64,000 nucleotides of DNA, taken from Heliocidaris erythrogramma (lineage: Eukaryota; Echinodermata; Echinoidea; Camarodonta; Echinometridae). Position numbers and translations under genes: made by a program. The notes beneath the pieces were generated by a model. That model ran no database searches. It was not told the origin of the DNA and saw only the letters and a list, made by a program, of their open reading frames with translations. Below, one piece after another: positions 50,301-57,119 of the stretch; the stretch's first letter is position 1, and each line of letters opens with the position of its first letter. The stretch lies in contig CM046863.1 in the NCBI GenBank assembly GCA_025617745.1, forward strand, positions 10,962,935 to 11,026,934, given 5' to 3'.

Positions 50301-53300
50301 TCATTATCAAATGACATATTTGACGAGACTTCTTTTATATTCATTACATTGTTTGATCCCATTTTCTATTTATAATGGTTTAATATATATTAATATTGGT
50401 TTGCTTTTTAAGTACATGTATAACAACTGATAAAGTGAATCTGAGAATTAAATGCGTCATATACAATATGAAATGAACAATCACCTATCAAACATGCCAA
50501 CCAATTGATTTACAAGTCATTAAGGTCATACACGTACGAATATCGGACTTACATTTCTGTTCTGAATCGATCGATATACCTGATGAAACTTTTTATTTTT
50601 TGTTAGAATTGTTTAATTCCATTTAATTTATTGGAATTAAAAATCAGACCGCTGATGTATAGAAATGATGCATAACCCATAGCATCTGCTCGTACGTCCG
50701 ATTTTCTTATAATTAAATTTGTTTTTTTAATGTCATGACTTCAACTTTAATCATGAAGGAAAGTCAGCAGTATTACCAATAAACTAGTAGTAGTCGCATC
50801 TGTACATTTTCTTATCGATTGATTTACAAGTTATTAAGGTCATACCTGTACGAATATCAGATTTAGATTTACATTTCTGTTGAGAGATAATGATAATTTC
50901 TGAATCGATCGACATACCTGCTGAAACATTTTTTGTTAGAATTGTTTGATTCCATTTAAAATGGTTGAATATACTTTCCCTGGTCGTAACTTCACCTGTA
51001 AAATCATTGTGCCAAATAATAGTATACGATCTTTAAGGGCATCGTAAATAAAAATTAAAAATAAGAATTGTTACCGGAGAATTACAAATTGATGTATACA
51101 TGCTAAATTCACACGGATGTGGCAACTATCGATTCCCTGGGGAATTTACATTATTGTAAATTATTTTTATTTTTGTAAAAATTATTATCATGTCAACTAT
51201 CGATTCCCTGGACAATTTTAAAAAATACATTATTGTCACTGTCTACATTATTGTCACTGAATACCTGGTGAAACTTTTTATTTTTGTTACAATTGTTTAG
51301 TTCCATTTAAAATGGTTGAAAATACTTTCCCTGGTCAAACCTTCACCTGTGAACTCATTTATACAAGTGACGCAACTATCGATTCCCTGAGGAATTTACA
51401 TTATTGTAAATTATTTTTTTTTAATCATTTTTTTTTTAATTAAATTATCATATCAGCTATCGATTCCCTGAGCAATTAAAAAAAAAAATTACATTATTGT
51501 CACTGTCACTGTCATATGGCAGCATTGTACAATACCAAAATTTAAATGTTATGCGTAGTTTCTTGGAATTAAAAATCAGACCGCTGATGTATACAACTGA
51601 TGCATAACCCATATAATATTAAAATTTAAACACAGGTAGCAAGCATGATATTAGATTCAAATAATACATAACTTCAGATGAAAGAAGATATGATATAAAC
51701 GTTAATATCCTCATATACATGTACCAAAATTTATACGTAGCTTCATAAAATTAAAACTCAGACCTCTGATTGTGTGTACAATGTTATATGCTGCAGCCTG
51801 AAGATCTTATGCCTCTTACTCTTCATACGTCACTTGGGGGTGTGACCTCAATTAGCCAATCAGCTCACGAGTTTTAAGGCACGGTCCCAAAACCTCTACT
51901 TATCCCCCTTTTTCGCCAAAACGGGACATAATTTGGACAATCGATTGCCAGATTCGTGATTAGAAGGCAAAAATACATGGAAACAGCACCCATTTTCTCT
52001 CTAATTTAGTCAACCTTTAAACCTCACCTTCAGTCTAAGTGTAGTTTAACTCTATTTGGTATTCTGATAGCCAGGTTTAGTTAAACCTAGGTTTAAAATT
52101 TAACCCTGGGTTAAATACCATGGAGAATCTACTGCACATGCTCAGTAGAGCTCATTTGCTCATGAATATTCACAGCACTCGCGATTGAGGATCCACGCTC
52201 CTTAGCTTACTATAAGGGGATTGTTGATTTCAATGTATTGTGACACATAGTGGCTGGCAATCCTAAAGTCTATGTAGGCTATATAGCGTGTATATATGGT
52301 AGGCCTACGTTCTTTTTAACTGTATGTCATAGTTACATGCTCTTTTTGTTTGTTTTTCCTTTTTATACACTGCATAACTTTTAGAATTGTTTGTAAATGT
52401 TGTGATTATGTTTGATTCAATGAAACACAACCCCCACGTCCCCCCCCCCCCCCAAAAAAAAAAAACCTTTTTGATGTTAAATTCGAGCTAATTTAGGTCT
52501 AACTTTGTTGGTCAACATCAACATGCACATGTCAAATTAGTCAGCTTTTTTTATGCTGAATAATCAGCAAAAAATGGACGCATTTTTTTTTAACGCACAG
52601 GTTATTTTCAAACTAACTAAAAAATGTGATCCCATTAGCAGTTTGAAATAAATTTGGTATCCCATGATAGGATATTATATACCCTTTTTCTTTGGTGCTA
52701 AGCTAAAGAGAAGTTACCTCATATTAAAGTAGAAGGTTAATGAATTTAAATATTGGCTTAATACTTATTATTGCATAGATGGCATTAATTAAACAAGGTT
52801 ATCCAAATTCAACGCTTGGAAACATTTGAAGTAATGATTATTATCAATTATAAAACGGTAAAATACAGCCCCCGATATAGCAGCTGAAGAGCTCCTCGAA
52901 CGCTGCTGAGATATGTGACGACACACCATGGACCAGTCCTGTCTAAGCAGACGATGTCCCATAACATCTTACACATTTTTCAGAGCCTATTTTGTCATCT
53001 CCTCTTCACTTATTTCTCTTCCTTCACTAGCGTCAGTCTTAATGTTAGTCTGTTGCCTCACTCTTAACTTCGTGTATGGTATTATTTTGATGAAAAATGC
53101 AGCGTTAAAAAAATAAAGGAATCAGTCACTTGTAAACAAAATAAGACGCCATTGTATTTTCAGCTGCTTGCACCGGGGCATGTTCGGCGTTTCAAGAGGG
53201 AACGAATACCATCCTGCTATTATTCGGAGGGCTTTTCAATTTGAAAGTGGGGTTTATTTCATTGATCATTGACCCTTCTCCTATGTATTTACAAACGGTT

Positions 53301-55152
53301 TTAGCTATCAGAATCAGTTTCACTTTCCCTTTATAATGGTGTGAAATAAGGGCATGTTTAAATACACCAAACTCTTTATAATTTGATAAATAATTGCATT
53401 GCAATTACGTTCATTCATTATAGGACGTCGTCTGCTTAAGCAGGATCGATCCCGAGTGTGACGACATCAAAACATCGCTATATTTCTGGCGAATCCTCGG
53501 ATATTCCAGATGCTGAGAAGAGCTTTTATTTGTGTTGTTTTTATAATCACCAGATACGCAGTTGACATAAAACTTATACGATTGCCATCTGTAAGCTTCC
53601 CAGTTTCTAGTGATACATTAATTGCCATATTTGTGATTTTCTTTGAATATCTACTTTAAGAAAAATTTAAAAGGAATAGATCATAGACTGTAAGTTAGAT
53701 AACGTTAACATGGTATGATGGTTAACTTAACTTAGATGTAACTTATGTTTGATGTGACATCTCGGGAAGCTCTCGAGCTATAACCTTGTCCATCACTAAC
53801 TAGTTAGTATCAGAACTAGTAAAGTAGGGTCTGTTTTTGAATATTTATGTTAACTATTAGACTACTTTACAGTTAGACATAAGGTCGATCTCTGACTCTA
53901 ACGTTAAAACACTTGGAAATCGACCAAACGTTAGAATAGATCTACGGTAACATTTGAACTTTGAAATAGACACAGTTAATTTTTACTAAAATTAGGTCAA
54001 ACGTTAACAGTTAGATCTAACTTTAGTTAGAATCTAGATAGAAATCTACTAAAACAAACAAACAAAAACTTGCTACACAAAAAATAAGCAAATTAAAATT
54101 TGTATAATAGAATAATCTACCGTAACGTTAGATCTATCTATCTGTTCTTCATCATTTTATTAAATGGCCGCCATTTTGTAGATCTGGACTTTAATACAGG
54201 CAATTTCGCTGCAAAAAATAAAAAAAAATTAGGGTCCAACGTTAGACTAGGGCCTATGTTCGGTAAATGTCCTTTTCATTTCATTTCATTTCATTTATTT
54301 TATTCACCATAAAAAAGCAATAACATACAACGAGATATACAAGATATACACAGAAGAGCGTTATTACAATTGAGCTACAAAGAAAAGATAGGAGGAACAA
54401 AACAATAATTTATGGGAATGAGGGTCAACAGAAAGAGCAATTAGCCTTATGGAACGTCAACCCCTTTCGTACCAGGTCTGAGAGAATTTGATTCCGCTCC
54501 ACTAACCGAGATCACCGGCATAAAGGTACGGTAACTGCAGCGTTCTGACTACGCGACACAGTTAAACCCGACTTAAACTGCCCCCTGCGCGAGGCTAAAT
54601 TTCGAGGGAGTTATTACCACACTTAGACTGAGGTTAAACTAATCCTCGCTATCGGAATACCAAATTTTAACCCAGGTTTAAATATGGCGACTTAAACCAG
54701 GCTTATTACCACACTTAGACTGGGGTTAAGTTAAATCCGGCTATCAGAATGCGGGCCACTATGTTCTCTATCCTCTTGCTGTTTCTTGTTGTTATACCTC
54801 AACAATATCTAAAGACCTATTAACCATTGTTGCGAAAACACATTATGTGAAAAAATCTGAAACTTGTTTTTCTTTCTCTTCCAGAATCAACCGCCACCCC
54901 CCCCCCCCCCACATTCCCTCTCCATCATTGATGATTCCCTTTATAAAATATCGCTGTGCCCCTGAGTTTAATTCTATATTTATGGATATTCTTTTCACAT
55001 TGTTTCTATTTCCTGCTACAGGAATTGTTGCTGATGTGACTGGTACCTTCAACGCTTCCTTTATGTTCATCGCAGCAGTCGATGCACTCGTTCTTTGTCT
55101 CATGATTCCACCGACAATCGCTGAAAGTAGAAGAGACATCTTGGCTCAATAA
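26119..55152 (+). CDS. Monocarboxylate-transporter-like MFS protein, four-exon gene
   Basis: Exons 26119-26314, 39190-39339, 40739-41830 and 55022-55152 splice with GT/AG sites, all in phase 1, into 1569 nt encoding 522 residues. Twelve hydrophobic segments are visible, with a charged loop of about 110 residues between segments 6 and 7, as in SLC16-type major facilitator proteins. These carry monocarboxylates or related small solutes across the plasma membrane. Family-like features include KSIGVFLPEL in segment 1, GYAFGMALVPL in segment 5, GWHAFLIPRAV in segment 7 and an arginine in GRCFGG of segment 8. The aspartate paired with that arginine in MCT1 is absent here, so the substrate cannot be inferred. 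The classical N-terminal DGGWGW motif is not at the start, but FDGGWHAF occurs in segment 7. Introns 1 and 3 (12.9 and 13.2 kb) are mostly mobile elements. Upstream untranslated exons are possible. Confidence 0.85.
26909..27063 (+). repeat. Dispersed repeat, copy in intron 1
   Basis: TACCATGGAGAATCTACTGC, CTCAGTAGAGCTC, CTCATGAATAT and GGCAATCCTAAAGT are shared in the same order and orientation with 52118-52300 in intron 3. This copy lacks about 25 bp present there. The element type is unknown. Confidence 0.8.
27064..28960. other. Intron 1 sequence with X-box-like motifs
   Basis: No mobile element recognised. Four GTTRCC-N-RGYAAC-type inverted half-site pairs occur between 27780 and 28312 (listed separately). 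Confidence 0.4.
27780..28312. promoter_or_regulatory. Cluster of four RFX X-box-like motifs
   Basis: Motifs are TTACCATGGCAAC (27780), GTTGCTGTGGAAAC (27943), the perfect palindrome GTTACCATGGTAAC (28128) and GTTGCCATAGAAAC (28299). RFX factors bind such inverted half-sites, classically near ciliary genes. Function here is only inferred from motif density. Confidence 0.35.
28965..29135 (-). mobile_element. LINE 3' end with (AATCA)n tail
   Basis: On the minus strand an untranslated 3' end containing GGGTCAGGCTCGACTAGGAC and GGTGGTAAATAAATC leads into AAATCAAATCAAATC repeats at 28975-28998. Only the 3' end is present, typical of strong 5' truncation. Confidence 0.65.
29785..30080 (-). mobile_element. 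tRNA-derived SINE
   Basis: The minus strand starts near 30077 with GTCGTGGGGTCTAGTGGATA (A-box-like). A B box GTTCGAATCCC-like sequence lies about 50 bp on, a GGCAAGACATTC block follows, and the 3' part is GGCGCTTAGAAAC...GCGCAATATAAATG with a short ATT-type tail at 29788-29799. The 3' part resembles the tail of the L2-like LINE at 9.7 kb, so this SINE probably used that LINE machinery. A GATCCACCATGA segment is duplicated inside the head. Confidence 0.8.
30084..31820. other. Intron 1 sequence, nothing recognised
   Basis: AT-rich with G and C homopolymers near 30114 and 30287. The open frame around 31264-31554 has no recognisable domain. Confidence 0.4.
31822..31990. repeat. Possible dispersed repeat starting TTTAAAGGCCAAGTTCAACC
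   Basis: The start resembles a repeat I associate with sea urchin and other deuterostome genomes (AAAGGxCAAGTYCACCCC). Only one end is visible, as the LINE tail at 32.17 kb lies downstream. Recognition is from memory. Confidence 0.3.
32172..33480 (-). mobile_element. LINE 3' fragment in intron 1
   Basis: Minus strand, 5' truncated at about 33480 and ending in AAATAAAATAAAATTGAACTTG-like tail sequence near 32175-32215. It carries the RT thumb and C-terminal domain and about 550 bp of 3' untranslated region, which includes a TA microsatellite at 32290-32310. Confidence 0.8.
32746..33463 (-). pseudogene. LINE reverse transcriptase C-terminal region
   Basis: From about 33420 the frame reads TTFLGLTIDDKLKWNIHIQ, then the thumb with LILPYLNYGIMAWGNAN and the LQKKIIRILHNAP block. 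A frame shift near 32880 leads to LAHKTISFYGPKYWNSLSND and a stop near 32746. The catalytic palm is missing. Confidence 0.8.
33876..34930. mobile_element. TIR DNA element with 9-bp target duplication and helicase fragment
   Basis: Left end TAGCCTCTTGTCGATGCCCT and right end AGGGCCTCGACAAGAGGCTA form TIRs that continue, with an indel, for about 120 bp. GCTCTGACC occurs directly outside both ends (33867-33875 and 34931-34939), a 9-bp target duplication. Mutator-type elements make 9-bp duplications; other classes are possible. The interior carries the start of a RecQ-like helicase. Confidence 0.8.
34133..34402 (+). pseudogene. RecQ-like DNA helicase, N-terminal fragment
   Basis: ATG 34133 opens MAVNVSSTTSDDD and meets a TAA after about 20 codons. 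The same frame restarts at 34208 with MLKIDRFKDLQVDAIKSAL, then the Walker A motif LPTGYGKS and the following helix. This is the start of a superfamily-2 RecQ-type helicase, which unwinds DNA using ATP. Similarity ends near 34355 and the DEAD/H box and all later motifs are absent. It sits wholly inside the TIR element, so it is either a gene fragment captured by it or a relic of its own coding region. Confidence 0.75.
35101..37270. mobile_element. Near-perfect palindromic foldback element with 8-bp target duplication
   Basis: Ends GGCTTGTCTCGAATG and CATTCGAGACAAGCC are flanked by GTTGCAGA at 35093-35100 and 37271-37278. The two arms (35101 to about 36305, and about 36325 to 37270) are inverted copies over essentially their whole length. 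They meet at CATGCAACAGGCAGGCC and its complement near 36290-36350. The left arm carries about 190 bp more (35560-35760). A subterminal GGGAGCGGGATGG array differs in copy number between arms. No transposase is present. Confidence 0.9.
37840..38340. repeat. GAGAC/GTCTCC-rich segment, possible decayed palindromic element
   Basis: Words GGAGAC, GTCTCC, GACGTC and GGCGAC recur on both strands, suggesting internal pairing, but I could not fix terminal repeats or a target duplication. Open frames here are not convincing. Confidence 0.35.
38908..39047 (+). repeat. Tandem duplication containing CCAAT motifs
   Basis: A 57-bp unit (AAAAATCAATTAG, AATGAATATTC, AGCCAATCA, AGAAAC in order) at 38908-38964 recurs at 38991-39047. 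It lies about 140 bp before exon 2. Confidence 0.75.
39190..39339 (+). CDS. Transporter exon 2
   Basis: Acceptor CTTTTGCAG ends at 39189. The 150-nt exon encodes the end of segment 2 (PVVAYLYQRL), segment 3 (MTGAFLAPGGLLLGSLV) and the start of segment 4, and ends GCTGCTG|GTACGG in phase 1. Both phases fit the neighbours exactly. Confidence 0.9.
39400..39478. repeat. AAT/GAT-rich microsatellite in intron 2
   Basis: Imperfect AATAATAAT and GATAAT runs. A similar tract lies at 40370-40545. Confidence 0.7.
39876..40338. mobile_element. Palindromic MITE in intron 2
   Basis: GTACACTTTTGATTGTT at the left pairs with AACGATCAAAAGTGTCC at the right. Inner arms pair as well (AATCAAGGCCAC with GTGGCCTTGATT; TATCTAATTAGATTT with AAATCTAATTAAATA). 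No coding region. Target duplication not resolved. Confidence 0.65.
40739..41830 (+). CDS. Transporter exon 3
   Basis: Acceptor TTCCTGCAG ends at 40738. The exon encodes segments 4 (end) to 11 (start), including the long acidic loop (segments 6 to 7) with TRLLE repeated twice (DTRLLEKS, DTRLLETP). Donor TCAG|GTGAGT at 41831 is near-consensus. The open frame continues into the intron to 41964, which is not coding. Confidence 0.9.
42355..42500. repeat. GACGTC-rich segment
   Basis: GACGT, ACGTC or CGTCTTTACGGCGTC words occur about a dozen times in 145 bp. The insert in the SINE at 3662-3790 has the same character. Possibly two copies of one small element. Confidence 0.5.
42688..43617 (-). mobile_element. 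0.93-kb TTAA-flanked element, copy 1
   Basis: The segment is bounded by TTAAAGTAGA and TCTACTTTAA, consistent with a TTAA target duplication and short inverted termini. It is nearly identical, inverted, to 52724-53659. Both copies keep a 62-codon open frame with two hydrophobic stretches (43234-43422 on the minus strand here). AAGCAGACGA-TGTCC-like words occur inverted inside. No transposase. TTAA duplications are made by piggyBac and Kolobok elements. Confidence 0.8.
44040..44125. repeat. (ATT)n microsatellite and C tract
   Basis: ATTATTATT run up to 44092 followed by a C12 tract. Confidence 0.8.
44671..44985 (+). pseudogene. THAP zinc-finger domain, frameshifted
   Basis: ATG 44671 opens MPNRCIVA; after a frame change the sequence continues as GCSKTPIRFKPTSF, then FPKDENLRKLW in another frame, and ICSDHFAEDDFEDPGLYP in a third. 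Together they show the C2CH zinc ligands and the central tryptophan of a THAP DNA-binding domain. At least two frameshifts and a stop disable it. No downstream transposase is recognisable. Confidence 0.75.
45006..45081. repeat. 33-bp-arm hairpin in the THAP pseudogene
   Basis: GTAGACCG...TCGTTCGTTAGC is followed after about 10 nt by its inverted copy with one mismatch. The word CTTCACCC stands on both sides. Confidence 0.85.
45089..45137. repeat. Second perfect hairpin next to the first
   Basis: GTAACTCCAGGGAGCTC and its exact inverted copy enclose a 15-nt loop. CTTCACCC again stands on each side. Confidence 0.9.
45739..49600 (-). mobile_element. Nearly intact LINE in intron 3
   Basis: Minus strand. 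The 3' end is an (AATCA)n tail at about 45739-45763, preceded by a 480-bp 3' untranslated region. ORF2 occupies 46245-49200. The 5' limit is not defined; sequence up to about 51.8 kb contains nested duplications and may be its 5' region or host intron. No ORF1 was recognised. Confidence 0.85.
46245..49199 (-). pseudogene. LINE ORF2 endonuclease-reverse transcriptase, one frameshift
   Basis: About 985 codons in two overlapping frames. The first (to 48923) holds the APE start FSLLHINSRSLN and ITETWL. The second (48941-46245) holds GKRGGGVALYIRE, the GDFNIDLL block, SDHLPIF, the RT motifs with FMDLSKAFDTLDH, GVPQGSILGPLLFL and catalytic FADDTNIF, the KFLGVFIDENLNW thumb and a C-terminal HGSDIWNALP. 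The two frames meet at a T run near 48978, consistent with one lost base. Everything needed for nicking and reverse transcription is otherwise present, making this the youngest-looking LINE in the window. Lineage: APE-type, CR1/Jockey-like group. Confidence 0.9.
49950..51800. repeat. Nested tandem duplications in intron 3
   Basis: A block with GACCGCTGATGT, GCATAACCCATA and TTCAACTTTAATCATGAAGG occurs at 50085-50270 and 50637-50810 and partly at 51565. CTATCGATTCCCTG occurs four times (about 51125, 51195, 51370, 51460). A third block (ACACAGGTAG, GATGAAAGAAGATATGAT) occurs at 49983 and 51632. Several rounds of duplication are needed to explain this. Confidence 0.8.
52118..52300 (+). repeat. 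Dispersed repeat, copy in intron 3
   Basis: Same-orientation relative of 26909-27063, with about 25 extra bases (CAGCACTCGCGATTGAGG region). Confidence 0.8.
52724..53659 (+). mobile_element. 0.93-kb TTAA-flanked element, copy 2
   Basis: Inverted, nearly identical partner of 42688-43617, again with TTAA at both edges and the same 62-codon open frame (52928-53116). The high identity implies recent movement or gene conversion between the arms. Confidence 0.8.
54272..54340 (-). mobile_element. LINE 3' tail remnant
   Basis: TTTCATTTCATTTCATTTC followed by TATTTTATTCACCATAA reads, on the minus strand, as a LINE 3' end with (AAATG)n tail. No coding part remains. Confidence 0.4.
55022..55152 (+). 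CDS. Transporter exon 4 (last)
   Basis: Acceptor TTCCTGCTACAG ends at 55021. The exon encodes GIVADVTGTFNASFMF, segment 12 and the tail RRDILAQ, ending in TAA. AATAAA signals follow at 55170 and 55208. The frame matches exon 3 exactly. Confidence 0.9.
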
Positions 55153-55169
55153 GTTAATAGAAGTGACAA

Positions 55170-55213
55170 AATAAAATCGTAAACTAAATAACATAATGTT
55201 ACATAACAATAAA
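55170..55213 (+). promoter_or_regulatory. Polyadenylation signals of the transporter gene
   Basis: AATAAA at 55170-55175 and 55208-55213, 18 and 56 nt after the stop codon. Confidence 0.6.
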
Positions 55214-55245
55214 GCGATGATGATGCTGGTTATGTTTATTACATA

Positions 55246-55330
55246 CAGCAATCGATGCTGTGGTATTGTCTTATAATTCCGCCAACAATAGCTGAACGTA
55301 GAAGAGACATCTTGGTTCAATAAGTTAATA
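55246..55330 (+). pseudogene. Decayed duplicate of transporter exon 4
   Basis: The sequence from CAGCAATCGATGCTGTGG to GACATCTTGGTTCAATAAGT repeats the second half of exon 4, including its stop codon and the following bases, with a 2-bp deletion that breaks the frame. It lies 94 bp after the real stop. Confidence 0.85.
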
Positions 55331-55440
55331 TATTATTGTTGTACTTTCGTTTATACATAACCGCACAACAAGGGTCCCAAGTCCTTTTGATGCCATAAAG
55401 CCATTATGGTAATAGCCGGGAGGGCGCATTGTTATACATA

Positions 55441-55471
<31 letters not shown>

Positions 55472-55475
<4 letters not shown>

Positions 55476-56008
55476 GCAATGGAAATACCCACATGAGAGT
55501 CTACCCGGGTTGCCCCCCCCCCCCCCCCACCCCCCCTCCCCACTTTCCCGGATAGACCAACTCCGGGTCGATTAGGGTACTTTTACGTATGTTTCAGGCC
55601 ATTTAGTCAACCGAGGGTAGATAAGATTCCCCCTGCCTATATCACAATCATCCTAGACACTGTAGTTTATTGTCAACCCAGCGTAGATAACAATTCCTAC
55701 TGCCTATATCACAGACATCTACAAATACGAGTCTGGGTTGACAACAAATTAAAACATCTGAGACACGTGTGATATAAACAGTTGGAATTGTTATCTACTC
55801 TGGGTTGGCTAAAGAGCCGCAAAAACTACTCTGGGTTGACAATAAACTAAAACATCTGGGACACCTGTGATATTTAATAGTTGAAGGTGTTATCTACCCT
55901 GGGTTGACTAAATGGCCAGAAACATATGTAAAATGTTTAAGTTCCCTAATCGACCCGGGGGGGGGGGCGCTACCCGGGTAGACTCATGTGGGTATTCCCA
56001 TTGCTGCA
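55472..56008. mobile_element. Foldback MITE, TA target
   Basis: TGCAGCAATGGAAATACCCA and its complement form the ends. Inside, CTACCCGGGT and repeated CTGGGTTGAC/GTCAACCCAG words pair across the centre. TA flanks on both sides. No coding region. Confidence 0.85.
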
Positions 56009-56014
56009 TATATA

Positions 56015-56981
56015 CAGCCCTGGAAAAAATTATTAGACCAGCTCCTTATAAAGGCCTACCGTATATGGCAAGTATTGGCTATATCAGTAGTTGAATTTTC
56101 AGAATGATTTCTACTAGCTAACTCATAATGAGTGGACGAATACTCCCAAAAACAATTAACTCGTGTAATAACTAATCCCTCGGACAATTACCGCCAGGGT
56201 AATTGCCTCTAGGATAATTAATCCCAGACAATTTTCACTGAAGGACAATTACTTCTAAGGGCACCCCAACGGATAAAACTATCAGAACAACTAACAGAAT
56301 GTAAATATCCTAGATGCTAACTGTCCTCATGGATATTCTCCAGGGGTAGTGGTTTTGGAAAAAGTGTCCTGACAGAAGTGGTCTGGAGATAATTTTCCAG
56401 GGGCATGCCTGATTTTCTCGTTAAGCCATGTCCACTCCTCTGGAGGCGGTTTGTTCAGTTCTTGGTGGAAAATTGCTACATTTGATGATAGCAGCCATGC
56501 CTTGTGACATTCTGTCAACAAGGTGTTGCCCTTTTCCCCCCTCACAGCAGCGTATTCATGATGCAAGATTTTTTTTTTTTTCATAAAATTAATTTTCTAA
56601 TATCTTTAAAGTTTTATGTCACACGCACTGGTCTCAGTAGAATAGGCCTAATGAGAAGGCCATGGTGCTCAGACCAAGAGTAGTAACACTTGAAACTTAT
56701 CCTCTCAAACATTTATAGTCTATTAGGTGGTCCAAAAACTGTTTCTCATGGGAAAAAAGGGGTGTTGTAATTGTCTGGGGAAATTTGTCCTGGCTGTAGT
56801 CGTCCTAGTGGTAACTGTCCTGGGGGGAAAAGTCATAGGTGCAATTGTTCTAGTTAGTAGTAGTCCATTAATCATGCATTAGCTGTTGATAATCATTTTT
56901 TCCTACTGCCATAGAAATTGGACTTAACACTACTCATATACCCCATAATGGAGCTGGTCTAATAATTTTTTTCCAGGGCTG
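56015..56981. mobile_element. Tc1/mariner-like MITE, TA target
   Basis: CAGCCCTGGAAAAAATTATT and its near-complement form the TIRs (over 25 bp), with TA on both sides, as expected for Tc1/mariner-group elements. Subterminal regions carry degenerate GGACAATTAC repeats in opposite orientations in the two halves. No transposase. Confidence 0.8.
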
Positions 56982-57077
56982 TATATATATATATATATAT
57001 ACAAATATTTGTTTTTTGTATCTTGGCAACGTATGCGTCTTCTTGATTTGTTTGCATTTGATTGTTTATTTTCAGTC

Positions 57078-57112
57078 TTACTTTGATAAAGGGCTTTGAC
57101 CGAAACGTCAGT
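57078..57112 (+). ncRNA. Possible decayed hammerhead ribozyme of a Penelope-like element
   Basis: The string TTGATAAAGGGCTTTGACCG followed by AAACGTC has the order of hammerhead core boxes: CTGATGA-like, a short stem-loop, CGAAAC and GTC. Penelope-like elements are known to carry minimal hammerheads of this form. The first box departs from consensus, so activity is doubtful. Confidence 0.4.
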
Positions 57113-57119
57113 CCAACTT

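Larger units (their letters stand above)
44252..54758. mobile_element. Possible 10.5-kb TIR element, heavily invaded
   Basis: The left terminus TGGCCGGTATTCTGATAGC and right terminus GCTATCAGAATGCGGGCCA are inverted relatives. Both continue inward into TTAACC/CAGACTAAG-type sequence. A THAP pseudogene lies 400 bp inside the left end. A second, inner pair of similar termini lies at about 52065 and 54665. No target duplication was found, so the ends could belong to different insertions. Confidence 0.4.
55443..57001. repeat. (TA)n microsatellite split by two MITEs
   Basis: TA runs at 55443-55471, 56009-56014 and 56982-57001 appear to be one original TA tract into which two TA-targeting elements inserted side by side. 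Confidence 0.75.

Noticed and set aside
42688-53659. The inverted pair as TIRs of one 11-kb transposon
   Set aside because: Each arm has its own TTAA-flanked inverted termini, so two separate insertions explain the data better.
56327-56584. Possible Tc1-type transposase in the TA MITE
   Set aside because: The 85-codon frame shows none of the helix-turn-helix or acidic catalytic blocks and overlaps the repeat words of the MITE.
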